64,000 nt of DNA from Paramecium octaurelia. Taxonomy: Eukaryota; Ciliophora; Oligohymenophorea; Peniculida; Parameciidae. The stretch is taken from assembly GCA_905182995.1 (NCBI GenBank), contig CAJJDP010000089.1, forward strand, positions 186,001-250,000, in the 5' to 3' direction. The position numbers and the translations under genes were made by a program. Of this stretch, positions 27,331 to 36,918 are shown piece by piece. Under the pieces are notes generated by a model that worked only from the letters and a program-made list of their open reading frames with translations, was not told where the DNA came from and did no database searches. Position 1 is the first letter of the stretch, and every line of letters begins with the position of its first letter.

Positions 27331-28781
27331 TCAACCCTAATTTAGTTTTTTAAAATTGATCAAATTCTCTAAAACATAATGAATGACTGACTGCGCCTTC
27401 TGTCTATTCTTGAGTTTGTCAGTGATCCCAATGATGTCCCCTGCTTCCTTCACATAATATTCTAAATCATCGTTGCTGCATTTGTTGGTCAATTAGGCTA
27501 ATCTCACTCTAATTATGATAAGATGGGTAGATCACTTCTCGGATGCAAACTCTTCGTCCAAATCAAACAACTCCAGAGGAGGAGGAGGCAACTCTCTCGG
27601 TATTGGAGGAAACAAAGCAGGCTACAATCCCAATAAAGGAGTTTCAAATTGGGGTACAATCAGAGTTAAGGGTTCATGTTTGACAGCTAATTAACATATT
27701 ATAAATGTGAATTACAAAGAGTTTCATATAATTTAACAGCATCAGGAATCATATCTAGATCAAATTTAAATAGACTCGAATCAAACAATGTAGTCACATC
27801 CTTAGGCAATTCCTCACTCTCTTATAGACAACTCTTAAGTTTCTCTGACAATTCTGCAATGTCTGGAGCATTCTTATTTTCTGACTCATTGAATGGAGCC
27901 TTTTTGTCAAATTCGACATCTTTACTAAAATAAAATTTAAGCAGAAAATCGAAGATCTTCTGGTTGTCATCCTTCTCAAAGTATTCGTCATTAAACATGT
28001 CCGTAGAACCTATAACCACTAACTTCCCTTTATCCTAATTGATCGCCATTATGGGTCTTTCACATGGATAAGACATAGGTCCTGTCGAAAGAACTGGGAA
28101 TGCTTTGTCCTTCACAACCAATGTGGCTCCATTGGGATACACAAAATCCAATCCTCCATTGTTATTTATCTCTGATTCCTCTAATTCAATGACTCCTTGC
28201 AAATAAGGAGTGGAACCCTTGTTTTTTTTAATTTCCTTCTGATCTCCATTAATAACTCGTACTATCTTTTAATTTTAATGAGGGAATCGATTACTTCTTG
28301 ATTTATCACTCCCTACTATATATAGGCTTCTTTAGGATGAAAATATTTAAAAAAGCACGTTCTGACCACGCAGTCATTATTCGCATATATCCCATACTTT
28401 TCTATAAATGCATTTAAATTGCTTGTAGATTTGTTCTCTCCGCCTTCTGAAAACATGATCAATAGGTTTCCTCCATTATCGAGATATTCCTCAAGACACT
28501 TTAATTCTAATCATACCAATCAAACAACTAACCTTTCCCTGTAAATGGAGCCCTGGAACCTCCAAAAATTACTAAATTTGCACTCCTTAATTTTTCATAC
28601 ACTAATTCATCCTTATGTATTCCAATCTAGGTAATTCAAAAATTAAGAACTTACCTTATATTATTGTCCCTTGCACTTCTTCAAAATCTTCTTGTAATTT
28701 TGACTTGGATTCCCTTGTTCATTCTTGCCCACATTAAATATGATCTTACTATATACATTCTCTTACTTAGAGTTCAGACAT
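27331..28781 (-). CDS. IFT52: Intraflagellar transport protein IFT52
   Basis: IFT-B core subunit of 429 residues (human about 437), needed to assemble cilia. The N-terminal GIFT domain begins IIFNVGKNEQ and has FGGSRAPF, LEEYLDNGGNLLIMFSEGG, NNDCVVRTCFFKYFHPKEA and FVYPNGATL. The middle has LVVIGSTDMFNDEYFEKDDN. The C-terminal half keeps LTLIVPQFETP, FPPIPRELPPPPLELFDLDEEFASEK, then the IFT46-binding segment with NDDLEYYVKEAGDIIGIT. Six introns (28745-28766, 28627-28654, 28507-28532, 28266-28294, 27687-27715, 27509-27535) restore one frame of 430 codons. It shares a 121-nt divergent promoter with DNALI1. Confidence 0.97.
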
Positions 28782-28813
28782 CACTTTTTAATTTAAATTT
28801 AATTATTATTACT

Positions 28814-28833
28814 ACTCTCAAATCAAAGAGAGT
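28814..28833. promoter_or_regulatory. Inverted repeat in the IFT52-DNALI1 promoter
   Basis: ACTCTC and GAGAGT form perfect 6-nt arms around an 8-nt AT spacer, near the IFT52 side of the 121-nt interval between the two start codons. It is the only symmetric GC-containing element there and could bind a shared regulator. It does not match the RFX X-box. Confidence 0.35.
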
Positions 28834-28902
28834 TTGTAATACTATATCAATATATTATCTAAGCCATACTAATAAAATTCATCAATATTATTTTATTTAT
28901 TA

Positions 28903-29757
28903 ATGTCCGAGAACATCTTCAAATTGCAGCAACTCAATTCTCTTTACAAATCCAAAAAAGAAAACAAGGCAGACGATAACAAGAAAATTCCACCCGAGTC
29001 CCTCATCCAATATTCCAATTAATAAGAAGCCACTCTACAACAAATCAGAAAAAAACAATCTTTGCCTGTACCCACCTTAGAATCAAAACCTACCATTGAT
29101 GTAACCCTATTAATTCAATCCAAGGAACTATTAAACTCCCTAATTAAACCAAGAGATTGGGAAATCGATGGAAGACGATTAATGTAGACAGTTTCAATTG
29201 TCCCTCCCTCAAGGGATGACATCACCAATCTGCAAAAACTTCTAGATGAACGACTCGTTTCTAGGTAGGCACGAGAGTATCCTCTATGTCCAATCAGAGA
29301 AGAATTGTTTGGTTAATGTTTTGATGAAATTATCAGATAAGTCACCATCGATTGCCAAGAAAGAGGTATTCACTTTAGCTATTCCTCAAGGAGTCATTTT
29401 GGCAAGAGTTAGAGACGATCTAAATAAGACTATTGTAGCGTATAAAACCTTATATGAGGGATCTATGCCTTTTAGTCTTCAAAAACAATTGAATGCTGAG
29501 GATGGGCTTAATAAATTAGAATAATAAATTACTAAATTGAATGAAACCAAACAATAATTAGAATTAAAAGTATTTCATCTTTGCGATCTTATTAGAAACA
29601 ATTTTTGACAAACAAGAAAGAAGCACTTGAAAGATCAATTAGGGAGAAAAAGGATGCTAATGAACAAAGGCGAAAGGCAGAGATAGAATTTTTGAAATAT
29701 CAAAATTCTCATCTGGAATCCTATCAAAAACAAGTCAATCCAAACAAGAATTAATGA
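28903..29757 (+). CDS. DNALI1: Axonemal dynein light intermediate chain (p28/DNALI1)
   Basis: Inner-arm dynein subunit of 267 residues (human about 258). Conserved features: PRDWEIDGRRLMQTVS, then VPPSRDDITNLQKLLDERLVSRQARE, YPLCPIREELFGQCFDEIIRQVTIDCQERG, VRDDLNKTIVAYKTLYEGS, and a C-terminal coiled coil. These match the p28 family block for block. Introns at 29366-29390 (25 nt, ending AAG) and 29570-29595 (26 nt) give 268 codons. p28 links actin to single-headed inner-arm dyneins and is needed for ciliary beat. It is transcribed away from IFT52 and converges with the next gene (52 nt between stops). Confidence 0.97.
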
Positions 29758-29809
29758 ATTTAGCATTCATATTTTATAAAATTAAAATATCTCTTATTTT
29801 ATAGGGATT

Positions 29810-31186
29810 TCACTTTTTTTTGCTTTGTGTTTTTGTTGATTTTTCTTTAGTTATTTTTTCCTCTCTTTAAATTATGTCTTTCTTTTACTAAGATTGATTA
29901 AATTTCAATTCTTACTTTAAGACTTTTATTGGAAATCTTTTAATTTGCTGGAATTTATTATGCTTCAAATTAGTGTGTGTCCATAGATGACTTAAGAATA
30001 TCCATTTTCTTTTATGATGGATCTATGTCATCATTCACTTGAGATTGTGTTGGATCAAAGTCTCTTTTGTTTTTTACAGAGTCAGTTTATTGCCATGTTT
30101 AATTATTGGGAATCAATCTCTCCTTTGGCTTTTACTATTTTTGTGATTACTCTTGTGATTAAGCTAAATTTAATAGAATACTCTTACATTACAGAGTTTC
30201 AGTTTCCTCTTTTGATTCTGAAATTGAGACAGGTTAAACTTTAACTGACTATTCCCCAAATACACTCGATTGCAATTCAGCCTCCTTTCTATTTTTTGCA
30301 TATGTCTCTGGATCAAATTCCTTGACTTGATTGTTGCTCTGTCCTCCTACAGTACTCCATTTTTGAGTTGAAGCAGTTAGTTTTTCTGCTTTTTAGCCTT
30401 AAATTGGTTTGCTAAACAAAAATTTCATTAACACTTACCTTGCACTATCACCAAAAACACTCGATTAATTTTCCATAAGTTTTCTATTACTTGGATTTTG
30501 ATCCTACTATTGTTATTGTGACTTTTTAGGCTTTTAAGGACTGGAAACCTCTAGATTAACCTCTTTGGTTGGGAGATGTTCTCTAGCAATTTCATTTCCA
30601 TAAAGTTCCTTATTTCTTCTGTTATTTGGATCATAAGCAAGTTTTGGTTTGAATTCGTTTAATGTGACTGCTCTCTTTAATGATTTATATTCATCAAAGT
30701 CTCATTATATTAAATTTCATTTACCACTTTTACCAAATAGGAATTCTTTTCCATGATCAACTTATCTATTATCGTTGTTCTTTTTCTAGTATCTTTTAAC
30801 TTCCTTTTGTGAGGATTCATATGTTTGTGTATTTCTAGCAGGGGGAGGGGCATTTTAAATTGGTTCTGATGAGAAAATTTGAGATTGAAAGGTTTTATTT
30901 TATCGAACCTTCTGGTATGATATTGTTTTACTTCTTATTGCTTAGTTGCTTAGGTTTCAGTACTAAATATATCTGTTTTTGGTCGAGCGCTCTGTCTTGA
31001 TGGTTATTGAACAGGAGCAGGAGAATTGACTCCAAAAATATCAGATGTATTTTAGATTCTTGAGATTATGAAATAGTTTACACTTATCTTGTAACAGGAG
31101 CTTAATCAAAGGTCTGCTTGGTAGGTCTGGATCCAGCTGCTGGTCTATTAAATTTAAGATGCAGTTTACATGTTAGATGTATCCAT
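29810..31186 (-). CDS. Low-complexity protein with repeated S-x-[IV]-F-G motifs
   Basis: Predicted 409-residue Gln/Ser/Pro-rich protein. Short motifs recur: TSDIFG, TDIFS, QSQIFSS, FLFGKS, SSVFGDS and SSVFGEQ, spaced by disordered linkers. The N-terminus has AAGSRPTKQTFDQAPV and the second half WSTVGGQS; the tail is Lys-rich. The motif resembles the SSNIFG blocks of Jupiter/HN1 (JPT) microtubule-associated proteins, but this is only similarity by eye. Six introns, all 20-28 nt, are required (31145-31169, 31059-31081, 30912-30931, 30701-30724, 30412-30438, 29888-29915), and the spliced frame is 410 codons. The recurrence of the motif across exons argues that the model is right. Confidence 0.65.
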
Positions 31187-31345
31187 TAATAAAAAAATAA
31201 AAACTAAATATTTTTTATAAACTCTTATTGCTTTGCAAGAGTGGATACTTAATATCTTTGAAAAATAATTTATGTCTCTAATAAAGTTATGAAAATCAAA
31301 GAGCTTTGGATTATGATCTAATATATTAAATTTTTTATAATACTA

Positions 31346-33685
31346 ATGCATATTATTAATGCTTTTAAGACATATATTTGGGAATATACATTGATAAATT
31401 AAGCTAAAATTTCAGTTTTGAAGTATAAAAAAAAGGAATTGCTTAAAACAAAATGGCCTTACTTCATAAACTTATGTCGTCTTCAAATATTTTTGGCTTT
31501 GATGCAATTATTGTTCAATTTCTTGTTATTTGGATCAAATAATCATTACAAAGCTTTGCTGGTTGATATTGGAATATCGTTAATTATAAATATTATTGAT
31601 AGATGCTGTTTAAATAGACTGAGTAAGGGAAGGAAATTTGTAGTAATTATTCTTTTAAATTTCTTTTAAGGCATTTATATTGGAATTTCAGAGAAAATTT
31701 TAAATGATAATCAATTTGTCTAATTCAATTAACACTTTTTAATACATTTTATGACTAAGATTATGTGGATGATTGCTTTAATTAGTACGTAACCTCTTTT
31801 TATGTGTAAGGTGATAATCTTTCTATTTTATTATGTCGTCATTTGTTACTTTCTTTCAGTTTGGAAGAGTGCCATTTATGATTTCTGTATTGCCATACTC
31901 ATATTTATAATTTACACAGTGCAAGAAGAGGAGAAATTCAGAAAACTGATTTGCAATTAAATAATTCCTAAACAAATAATTAGCTCATTGCCATAACCTA
32001 TATTTTTAATTAATTTATCTACTCTAGAATTTGTCATCTACAATGACATGTTTAAATAGTATCTGAATTCGCAAAAGGACGAATTGGATATCACTTCTAC
32101 AAAGAGGATGCTAACTTAATTTTAGTCTTATGGAAATCAATAAGTATTTAATGTAATCGATTCCGAAAGATTGAATTTATTTGAAACCATTTAAATTATC
32201 AAACTATAAGATGATGTAACTACTTAAAATGTGAATTATCAGTTTATATTGAATGACAAAGAAGTCTATGACGTGAGATTTCACAACAATATCATATACA
32301 ACGATAAGAAATGTCTTCTGGTCTGTCTATCAGACATTTCAGCAATAATTGAGAAAACTAAACTCTCTGAAAGAACAATTTTGAAAAGCAAATTAATTAA
32401 ATCATTATCCCATGAATTAAGAACCAGAAAAAATATCATATAAGGTTTGTTAAAACTATATTTGGATAAAAACAATGACGATTAAAATAAGGAGTTGATT
32501 TGTCAAGCCTATTACAATTCAAAAATAGAATCCAATATCATTAGTTCAATTATAAATTACAATTTGTGTTTAGATGATCAGGTGATTATAAAATATCAAT
32601 TGATTAAAGTCAATGACATTCTGGACAGAATTATAGACAATTTCAAATATGAAATAAAATCTAAACAAATAGCAATCCTGGACAATTATCATCCTGAAAC
32701 TAACCATACCCTATATACTGATCCAGAAATCTTTGAATAGATAATAACCAACATAATAAGCAATTCCATAAAGCACTGTGATAAGCAGAACTAATCCATA
32801 GTATCCATTTCTATCTGCAAAGAGACACATCCTGTTGCAATTCCAATTCCAAACTAAAATAATCCTTATATCACTTATTTGTAAAAGATGTCCCATTATT
32901 CATCCTTCCAAAGTTTACAGGATTATAATGTCCCTTAAATTGAGACAACATTAAATATTAAAATTGTAGACAATGGATCTGGAATCAATGTTTAGAAACT
33001 CAAATTGATCTAAGAAATTTTAAATAATGACAATTATTACTAATTTACAACTTCATCATCTGATGGATTCTATTTAGGTTTAAGATCCTGTAATCTTTTA
33101 CTTCAAAAATTAAATAAACAGTCAACTGTAAATATCTACATTCGTTCAACAGAGAAAGAAGAGACAGAAGTGACTTTAAAGTTTCTGATTCATAATTAGA
33201 TCAAAGATTACGAATTATCAATAGAATCAGAAGATAGTATATAGCAAATCAGAATTTAAAAGAAAGATCAAAATAAGTGTGATTGTTTATAGCACATTAT
33301 GATTGTTGATGATGAACCTTTTAATAACCTTGTATTAGAGTCAATTTTGAAATCTCTTCATTTTAAAGTGGTCAAAGCGTAAAATGGATTGGAAGCATTG
33401 AAATTATATAGGGAATAGTATGATCTATGTGATATTGATGAGTGTAAATTGTTTTATGCAATATTTATGGATTATCAAATGCCCATAATGAACGGATTGG
33501 AAAGTACAAAAGCTATTATAGAGGAATGTAATAAATTAAAATAAGTGTAACCAACGATTATTGGATGCACAGCATTCTCTGCAACTGATGATATTAATGA
33601 ATTATTGAATGCTGGAATGAAATCTGTATGCATCAAACCCATCAGTAAAGATTCGATCAAACAAATATTATCTCATTTATAATGA
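31346..33685 (+). CDS. Hybrid histidine kinase with receiver domain
   Basis: Intronless gene for 779 residues. The N-terminal ~200 residues hold about five or six hydrophobic segments (e.g. LQIFLALMQLLFNFLLFG, VIIFLFYYVVICYFLSVW), then a region with PAS-like placement. The dimerisation helix has H-box SLSHELRTRKN (His about residue 352). The ATPase domain has N-box NIISNSIKH, G1 VDNGSGI and a weak G2 YLGLRSC. The C-terminal receiver has IMIVDDEP, phospho-acceptor Asp in FMDYQMPIMNG, GCTAF and CIKP. A His-Asp phosphorelay is therefore likely. In the H-box Pro-Leu is replaced by Arg-Lys. Two-component signalling is known in ciliates; ligand and output are unknown. Confidence 0.93.
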
Positions 33686-34527
33686 TCATAATAATGTATG
33701 AATTAATTTATAAATTACAGTTTTATTTATTTCTCATCATTTTTTTACTTTACTCATTTTATGAGAAATTTTGAAACAATCAAAAACTGTATCAAAAATA
33801 TCATAAGTTTGTTCAATATCTTATCATTCGAGCCAATATAGAATCAGGTTATTTAAGAAATAATAATTTTAAATAAAAGAATAGAGAATCTTATATAATC
33901 TCAAATATATTCAATCTATTGTATTCAAATTAAAAAAATAAAATAAAGAAGTAAATTGAGTAATTCAAACTATAATTTGATATAATAAGTAACAACAAAA
34001 ATACCCTATTTTTCCTTGTAGGAAATGCAGTTTAATTAATAAGAACCTGCTATTAATAGATCTTACCTAAATACTGGAAATAACTAATGAATTACAGATA
34101 TCTTTGCAGCATCCCTTATTAGTCCAATATTAATCAAATTAATTATAATAACAAATTGCATTTTATATATAATCTGATATTACTATATAAATTATACTAA
34201 TTACATTCATAATTCTGATTATGCAATGATTTTTTTGTAATTTGCCTAATAACATATTCCCTACAGCATCATGTAATTTAACTTTACTATTTTCTGAAAT
34301 AAATTAAGCAATTTTTTGAATAATGGATTACTTAAATCATAATTAATTAAAAGGATATGGTTATAAAACCATAAATAGGTTTATTGGACAGAAAAATATT
34401 ATTTGTGATTATTATAGGAACGCAGCTTAGATTATTATTAGAATTATAGAAGTAATTCTTAATTTTTTGATATTCTATCTATAAATCATATAGCATTAAT
34501 ATGTATAAATTGATATTGATAATATGA
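33686..34527. other. Noncoding AT-rich stretch, partly inside duplicated block
   Basis: The first 138 nt are unique 3' flank of the histidine kinase; from 33824 the sequence is the first duplicate copy. A 79-codon minus ORF at 33925-34161 is hydrophobic and AT-driven, so I do not call it. A small palindrome ATGGTTATAAAACCAT lies in the right half. Nothing else seen. The same sequence recurs at 35170-35873. Confidence 0.5.
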
Positions 34528-34740
34528 TCATATTTTGATAGGCTTGATTTTCTTCCAACTCATGTCTGCAAATCCTCCTTAGTTTATGACATCAATTTCT
34601 TCTTATGTCATCTTTCTTCTTTAATAATCCACAACTTTATGTACATACTTAGTTGTTTATGTACTGTGTTGATGAGGCACTAAATTCGATCTGCTGCCTA
34701 TAAATTTGATTTTTGGAACATATTTCAAGGCTTAATTCAT
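34528..34740 (-). CDS. KGD4: KGD4/MRPS36-like small mitochondrial protein (copy 1)
   Basis: Seventy residues, no intron, stop TGA. The N-terminal YVPKIKFIGSRS and the C-terminal RRKMTQEEIDVINQGGF correspond to the two conserved ends of Kgd4 (P-x-I-x-F-x-x-R and RRKPLTEEEIxYIxxGG), the adaptor that ties the E3 subunit to the 2-oxoglutarate dehydrogenase complex. It is shorter than yeast or human homologues, which are over 100 residues. The N-terminus is basic, compatible with mitochondrial import. It lies downstream of selenoprotein T on the same strand. This copy is identical to 35874-36086 and probably the same locus. Confidence 0.6.
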
Positions 34741-34978
34741 CTTATAGTATTTATAATAAATAATTCAATATATATTTTATTTTGGGTTAACAATATAGTA
34801 TAAGTGTTGGGAAGGGTTTAAATTTCTCATTAGTAATTTTGCCCATATCAAATTATAGAAAAAATTAAATTATCATTTAATGAGAAACTAAAATATTGCA
34901 TAAAAATTATATCTCAAAATTTTAAGATCTATATTTTTCCTAAAATTTGTCATTCTAAATATGCTCTATCTTAGTTTT

Positions 34979-35167
34979 TCATATATAAGAACTAACAAAG
35001 TGCGAAATTTAATTGATTGTTGGCATCTACCCAGTTGCTAGTTTAGAGTGTACAAGTTATCCATTTATTGTGACTTCAAATGCTCCTGTGGATTGCAAAT
35101 TCTAAATAATAAAATTGAATCCAATAAATATTAAAATTCCTACCCTCATTTTGTGTGGACTAATGTA
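34979..35167 (-). pseudogene. SELENOT: Selenoprotein T 3' fragment (copy 1, cut at the N)
   Basis: Holds only the C-terminal part: a hydrophobic segment VGILIFIGFNFIIQ, STGAFEVTINGQLVHSK, GQMPTINQIS and the TGA stop. The upstream part with the CxxU motif is missing because the copy ends beside the N at 35169. The downstream SECIS-like hairpin is also present (34898-34964). It is the same sequence as in the full gene at 36325-36823 and should not be counted as a second gene unless the duplication is proven. Confidence 0.75.
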
Positions 35168-35168
35168 T

Positions 35169-35169
35169 N
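35169..35169. other. Assembly gap (single N)
   Basis: The only ambiguous base in the window. It lies exactly between the two copies of the 1,344-bp block, as expected when two overlapping contig ends are placed side by side. Confidence 0.95.
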
Positions 35170-35873
35170 TCATTCGAGCCAATATAGAATCAGGTTATTT
35201 AAGAAATAATAATTTTAAATAAAAGAATAGAGAATCTTATATAATCTCAAATATATTCAATCTATTGTATTCAAATTAAAAAAATAAAATAAAGAAGTAA
35301 ATTGAGTAATTCAAACTATAATTTGATATAATAAGTAACAACAAAAATACCCTATTTTTCCTTGTAGGAAATGCAGTTTAATTAATAAGAACCTGCTATT
35401 AATAGATCTTACCTAAATACTGGAAATAACTAATGAATTACAGATATCTTTGCAGCATCCCTTATTAGTCCAATATTAATCAAATTAATTATAATAACAA
35501 ATTGCATTTTATATATAATCTGATATTACTATATAAATTATACTAATTACATTCATAATTCTGATTATGCAATGATTTTTTTGTAATTTGCCTAATAACA
35601 TATTCCCTACAGCATCATGTAATTTAACTTTACTATTTTCTGAAATAAATTAAGCAATTTTTTGAATAATGGATTACTTAAATCATAATTAATTAAAAGG
35701 ATATGGTTATAAAACCATAAATAGGTTTATTGGACAGAAAAATATTATTTGTGATTATTATAGGAACGCAGCTTAGATTATTATTAGAATTATAGAAGTA
35801 ATTCTTAATTTTTTGATATTCTATCTATAAATCATATAGCATTAATATGTATAAATTGATATTGATAATATGA

Positions 35874-36086
35874 TCATATTTTGATAGGCTTGATTTTCTT
35901 CCAACTCATGTCTGCAAATCCTCCTTAGTTTATGACATCAATTTCTTCTTATGTCATCTTTCTTCTTTAATAATCCACAACTTTATGTACATACTTAGTT
36001 GTTTATGTACTGTGTTGATGAGGCACTAAATTCGATCTGCTGCCTATAAATTTGATTTTTGGAACATATTTCAAGGCTTAATTCAT
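35874..36086 (-). CDS. KGD4: KGD4/MRPS36-like small mitochondrial protein (copy 2)
   Basis: Identical to 34528-34740: 70 residues with the N-terminal P-x-I-x-F motif and the C-terminal RRKMTQEEIDVINQGG motif of the 2-oxoglutarate dehydrogenase adaptor Kgd4. It begins about 240 nt beyond the selenoprotein T stop on the same strand, separated from it by the SECIS-like hairpin. If the duplication is an artefact, these two entries are one gene. The alternative is a short ciliate-specific protein, but the two-ended match makes Kgd4 the best reading. Confidence 0.65.
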
Positions 36087-36243
36087 CTTATAGTATTTAT
36101 AATAAATAATTCAATATATATTTTATTTTGGGTTAACAATATAGTATAAGTGTTGGGAAGGGTTTAAATTTCTCATTAGTAATTTTGCCCATATCAAATT
36201 ATAGAAAAAATTAAATTATCATTTAATGAGAAACTAAAATATT

Positions 36244-36310
36244 GCATAAAAATTATATCTCAAAATTTTAAGATCTATATTTTTCCTAAAATTTGTCATT
36301 CTAAATATGC
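36244..36310 (-). promoter_or_regulatory. SECIS-like hairpin in the SELENOT 3' UTR
   Basis: On the minus strand a basal helix GCATA/TATGC is followed by the 5' quartet ATGA (36296-36299). Then comes a ~10-bp stem CAAATTTTAG pairing with CTTAAAATTTTG (one or two bulges) and an apical loop starting GAAAAA. The returning strand carries TGAG (36259-36262) opposite the quartet. ATGA...AA...GA at these spacings is the eukaryotic SECIS core. It starts 15 nt after the gene's TGA stop. I could not fold it computationally. Confidence 0.6.
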
Positions 36311-36324
36311 TCTATCTTAGTTTT

Positions 36325-36823
36325 TCATATATAAGAACTAACAAAGTGCGAAATTTAATTGATTGTTGGCATCTACCCAGTTGCTAGTTTAGAGTGTACA
36401 AGTTATCCATTTATTGTGACTTCAAATGCTCCTGTGGATTGCAAATTCTAAATAATAAAATTGAATCCAATAAATATTAAAATTCCTACCCTCATTTTGT
36501 GTGGACTAATGTAATATTGAGTCAAAAAGCACTAAGACAATCAGGGAACCATATTGAATGTATGCCAAACATTTGACTAGCAATTCCTTTTAAGCCCCTA
36601 TTGGATAAGGTTAACCTATCACATTAATCTTATTTGGGTATTAATTTAGGAGAGCATTTTCTAATCTTTGGTACGATTCCTTGTATGATCAACTAGTGCA
36701 GTATTCTATTAAGATTTCAAGAGGAGTATCATTGCTGCTAAGTTTACTCTCCTATTATTTTCTAGAGGAAGTTAGCAGGAATAGAGATGCTAGAATTAGG
36801 AAGAGATTTAGCTTATTTATCAT
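36325..36823 (-). CDS. SELENOT: Selenoprotein T with in-frame UGA (selenocysteine 45)
   Basis: Thioredoxin-like ER oxidoreductase. ATG 36823 opens a signal peptide (INKLNLFLILASLFLLTS), then LEILIEYCTS followed by TGA (36691-36689), then SYKESYQRLENALLNQYP. So the motif is C-T-S-U, matching CVSU of animal SelT. GQPYPIGAQKELL, a membrane-like segment IQYGSLIVLVLF, VGILIFIGFNFIIQ and STGAFEVTINGQLVHSK follow, all in SelT order; the stop is TGA at 36325. The frame needs one base fewer in the CCC run at 36489-36491 (or an untypical 16-nt intron). With this correction the protein is 165 residues (human 195). A SECIS-like hairpin follows. Confidence 0.82.
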
Positions 36824-36918
36824 ATAATAAAAAATAATGACTTTATTAATAATTCTAATGATTAAATTATTTATAATAAATGCAATTGGATTTATTTGAG
36901 TAATAAATAGTGAAGAAG

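Larger units (their letters stand above)
33824..35167 (+). repeat. Direct duplication, copy 1 (1,344 bp)
   Basis: Matches 35170-36513 with a constant offset of 1,346, apparently without a single difference. It carries a KGD4-like gene and the 3' part of the selenoprotein T gene. It ends two bases before a single N, so it is most likely one contig end that was not merged with the other. Confidence 0.9.
35170..36513 (+). repeat. Direct duplication, copy 2 (1,344 bp)
   Basis: Begins immediately after the N and matches 33824-35167. The boundary at 36513 falls inside the selenoprotein T gene, whose 5' part continues into unique sequence. This makes copy 2 the one with the intact gene context on its right; copy 1 has the unique context on its left. 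Confidence 0.9.

Noticed and set aside
33925..34161. 79-codon minus ORF in the duplicated block
   Set aside because: AT-driven, hydrophobic composition, no family, low codon quality.
36547..36600. A match to the SelT phrase G-x-x-S-I-W in a third frame
   Set aside because: The other frame matches SelT through the TM-like segment and needs only one base change, whereas this one needs two odd introns.
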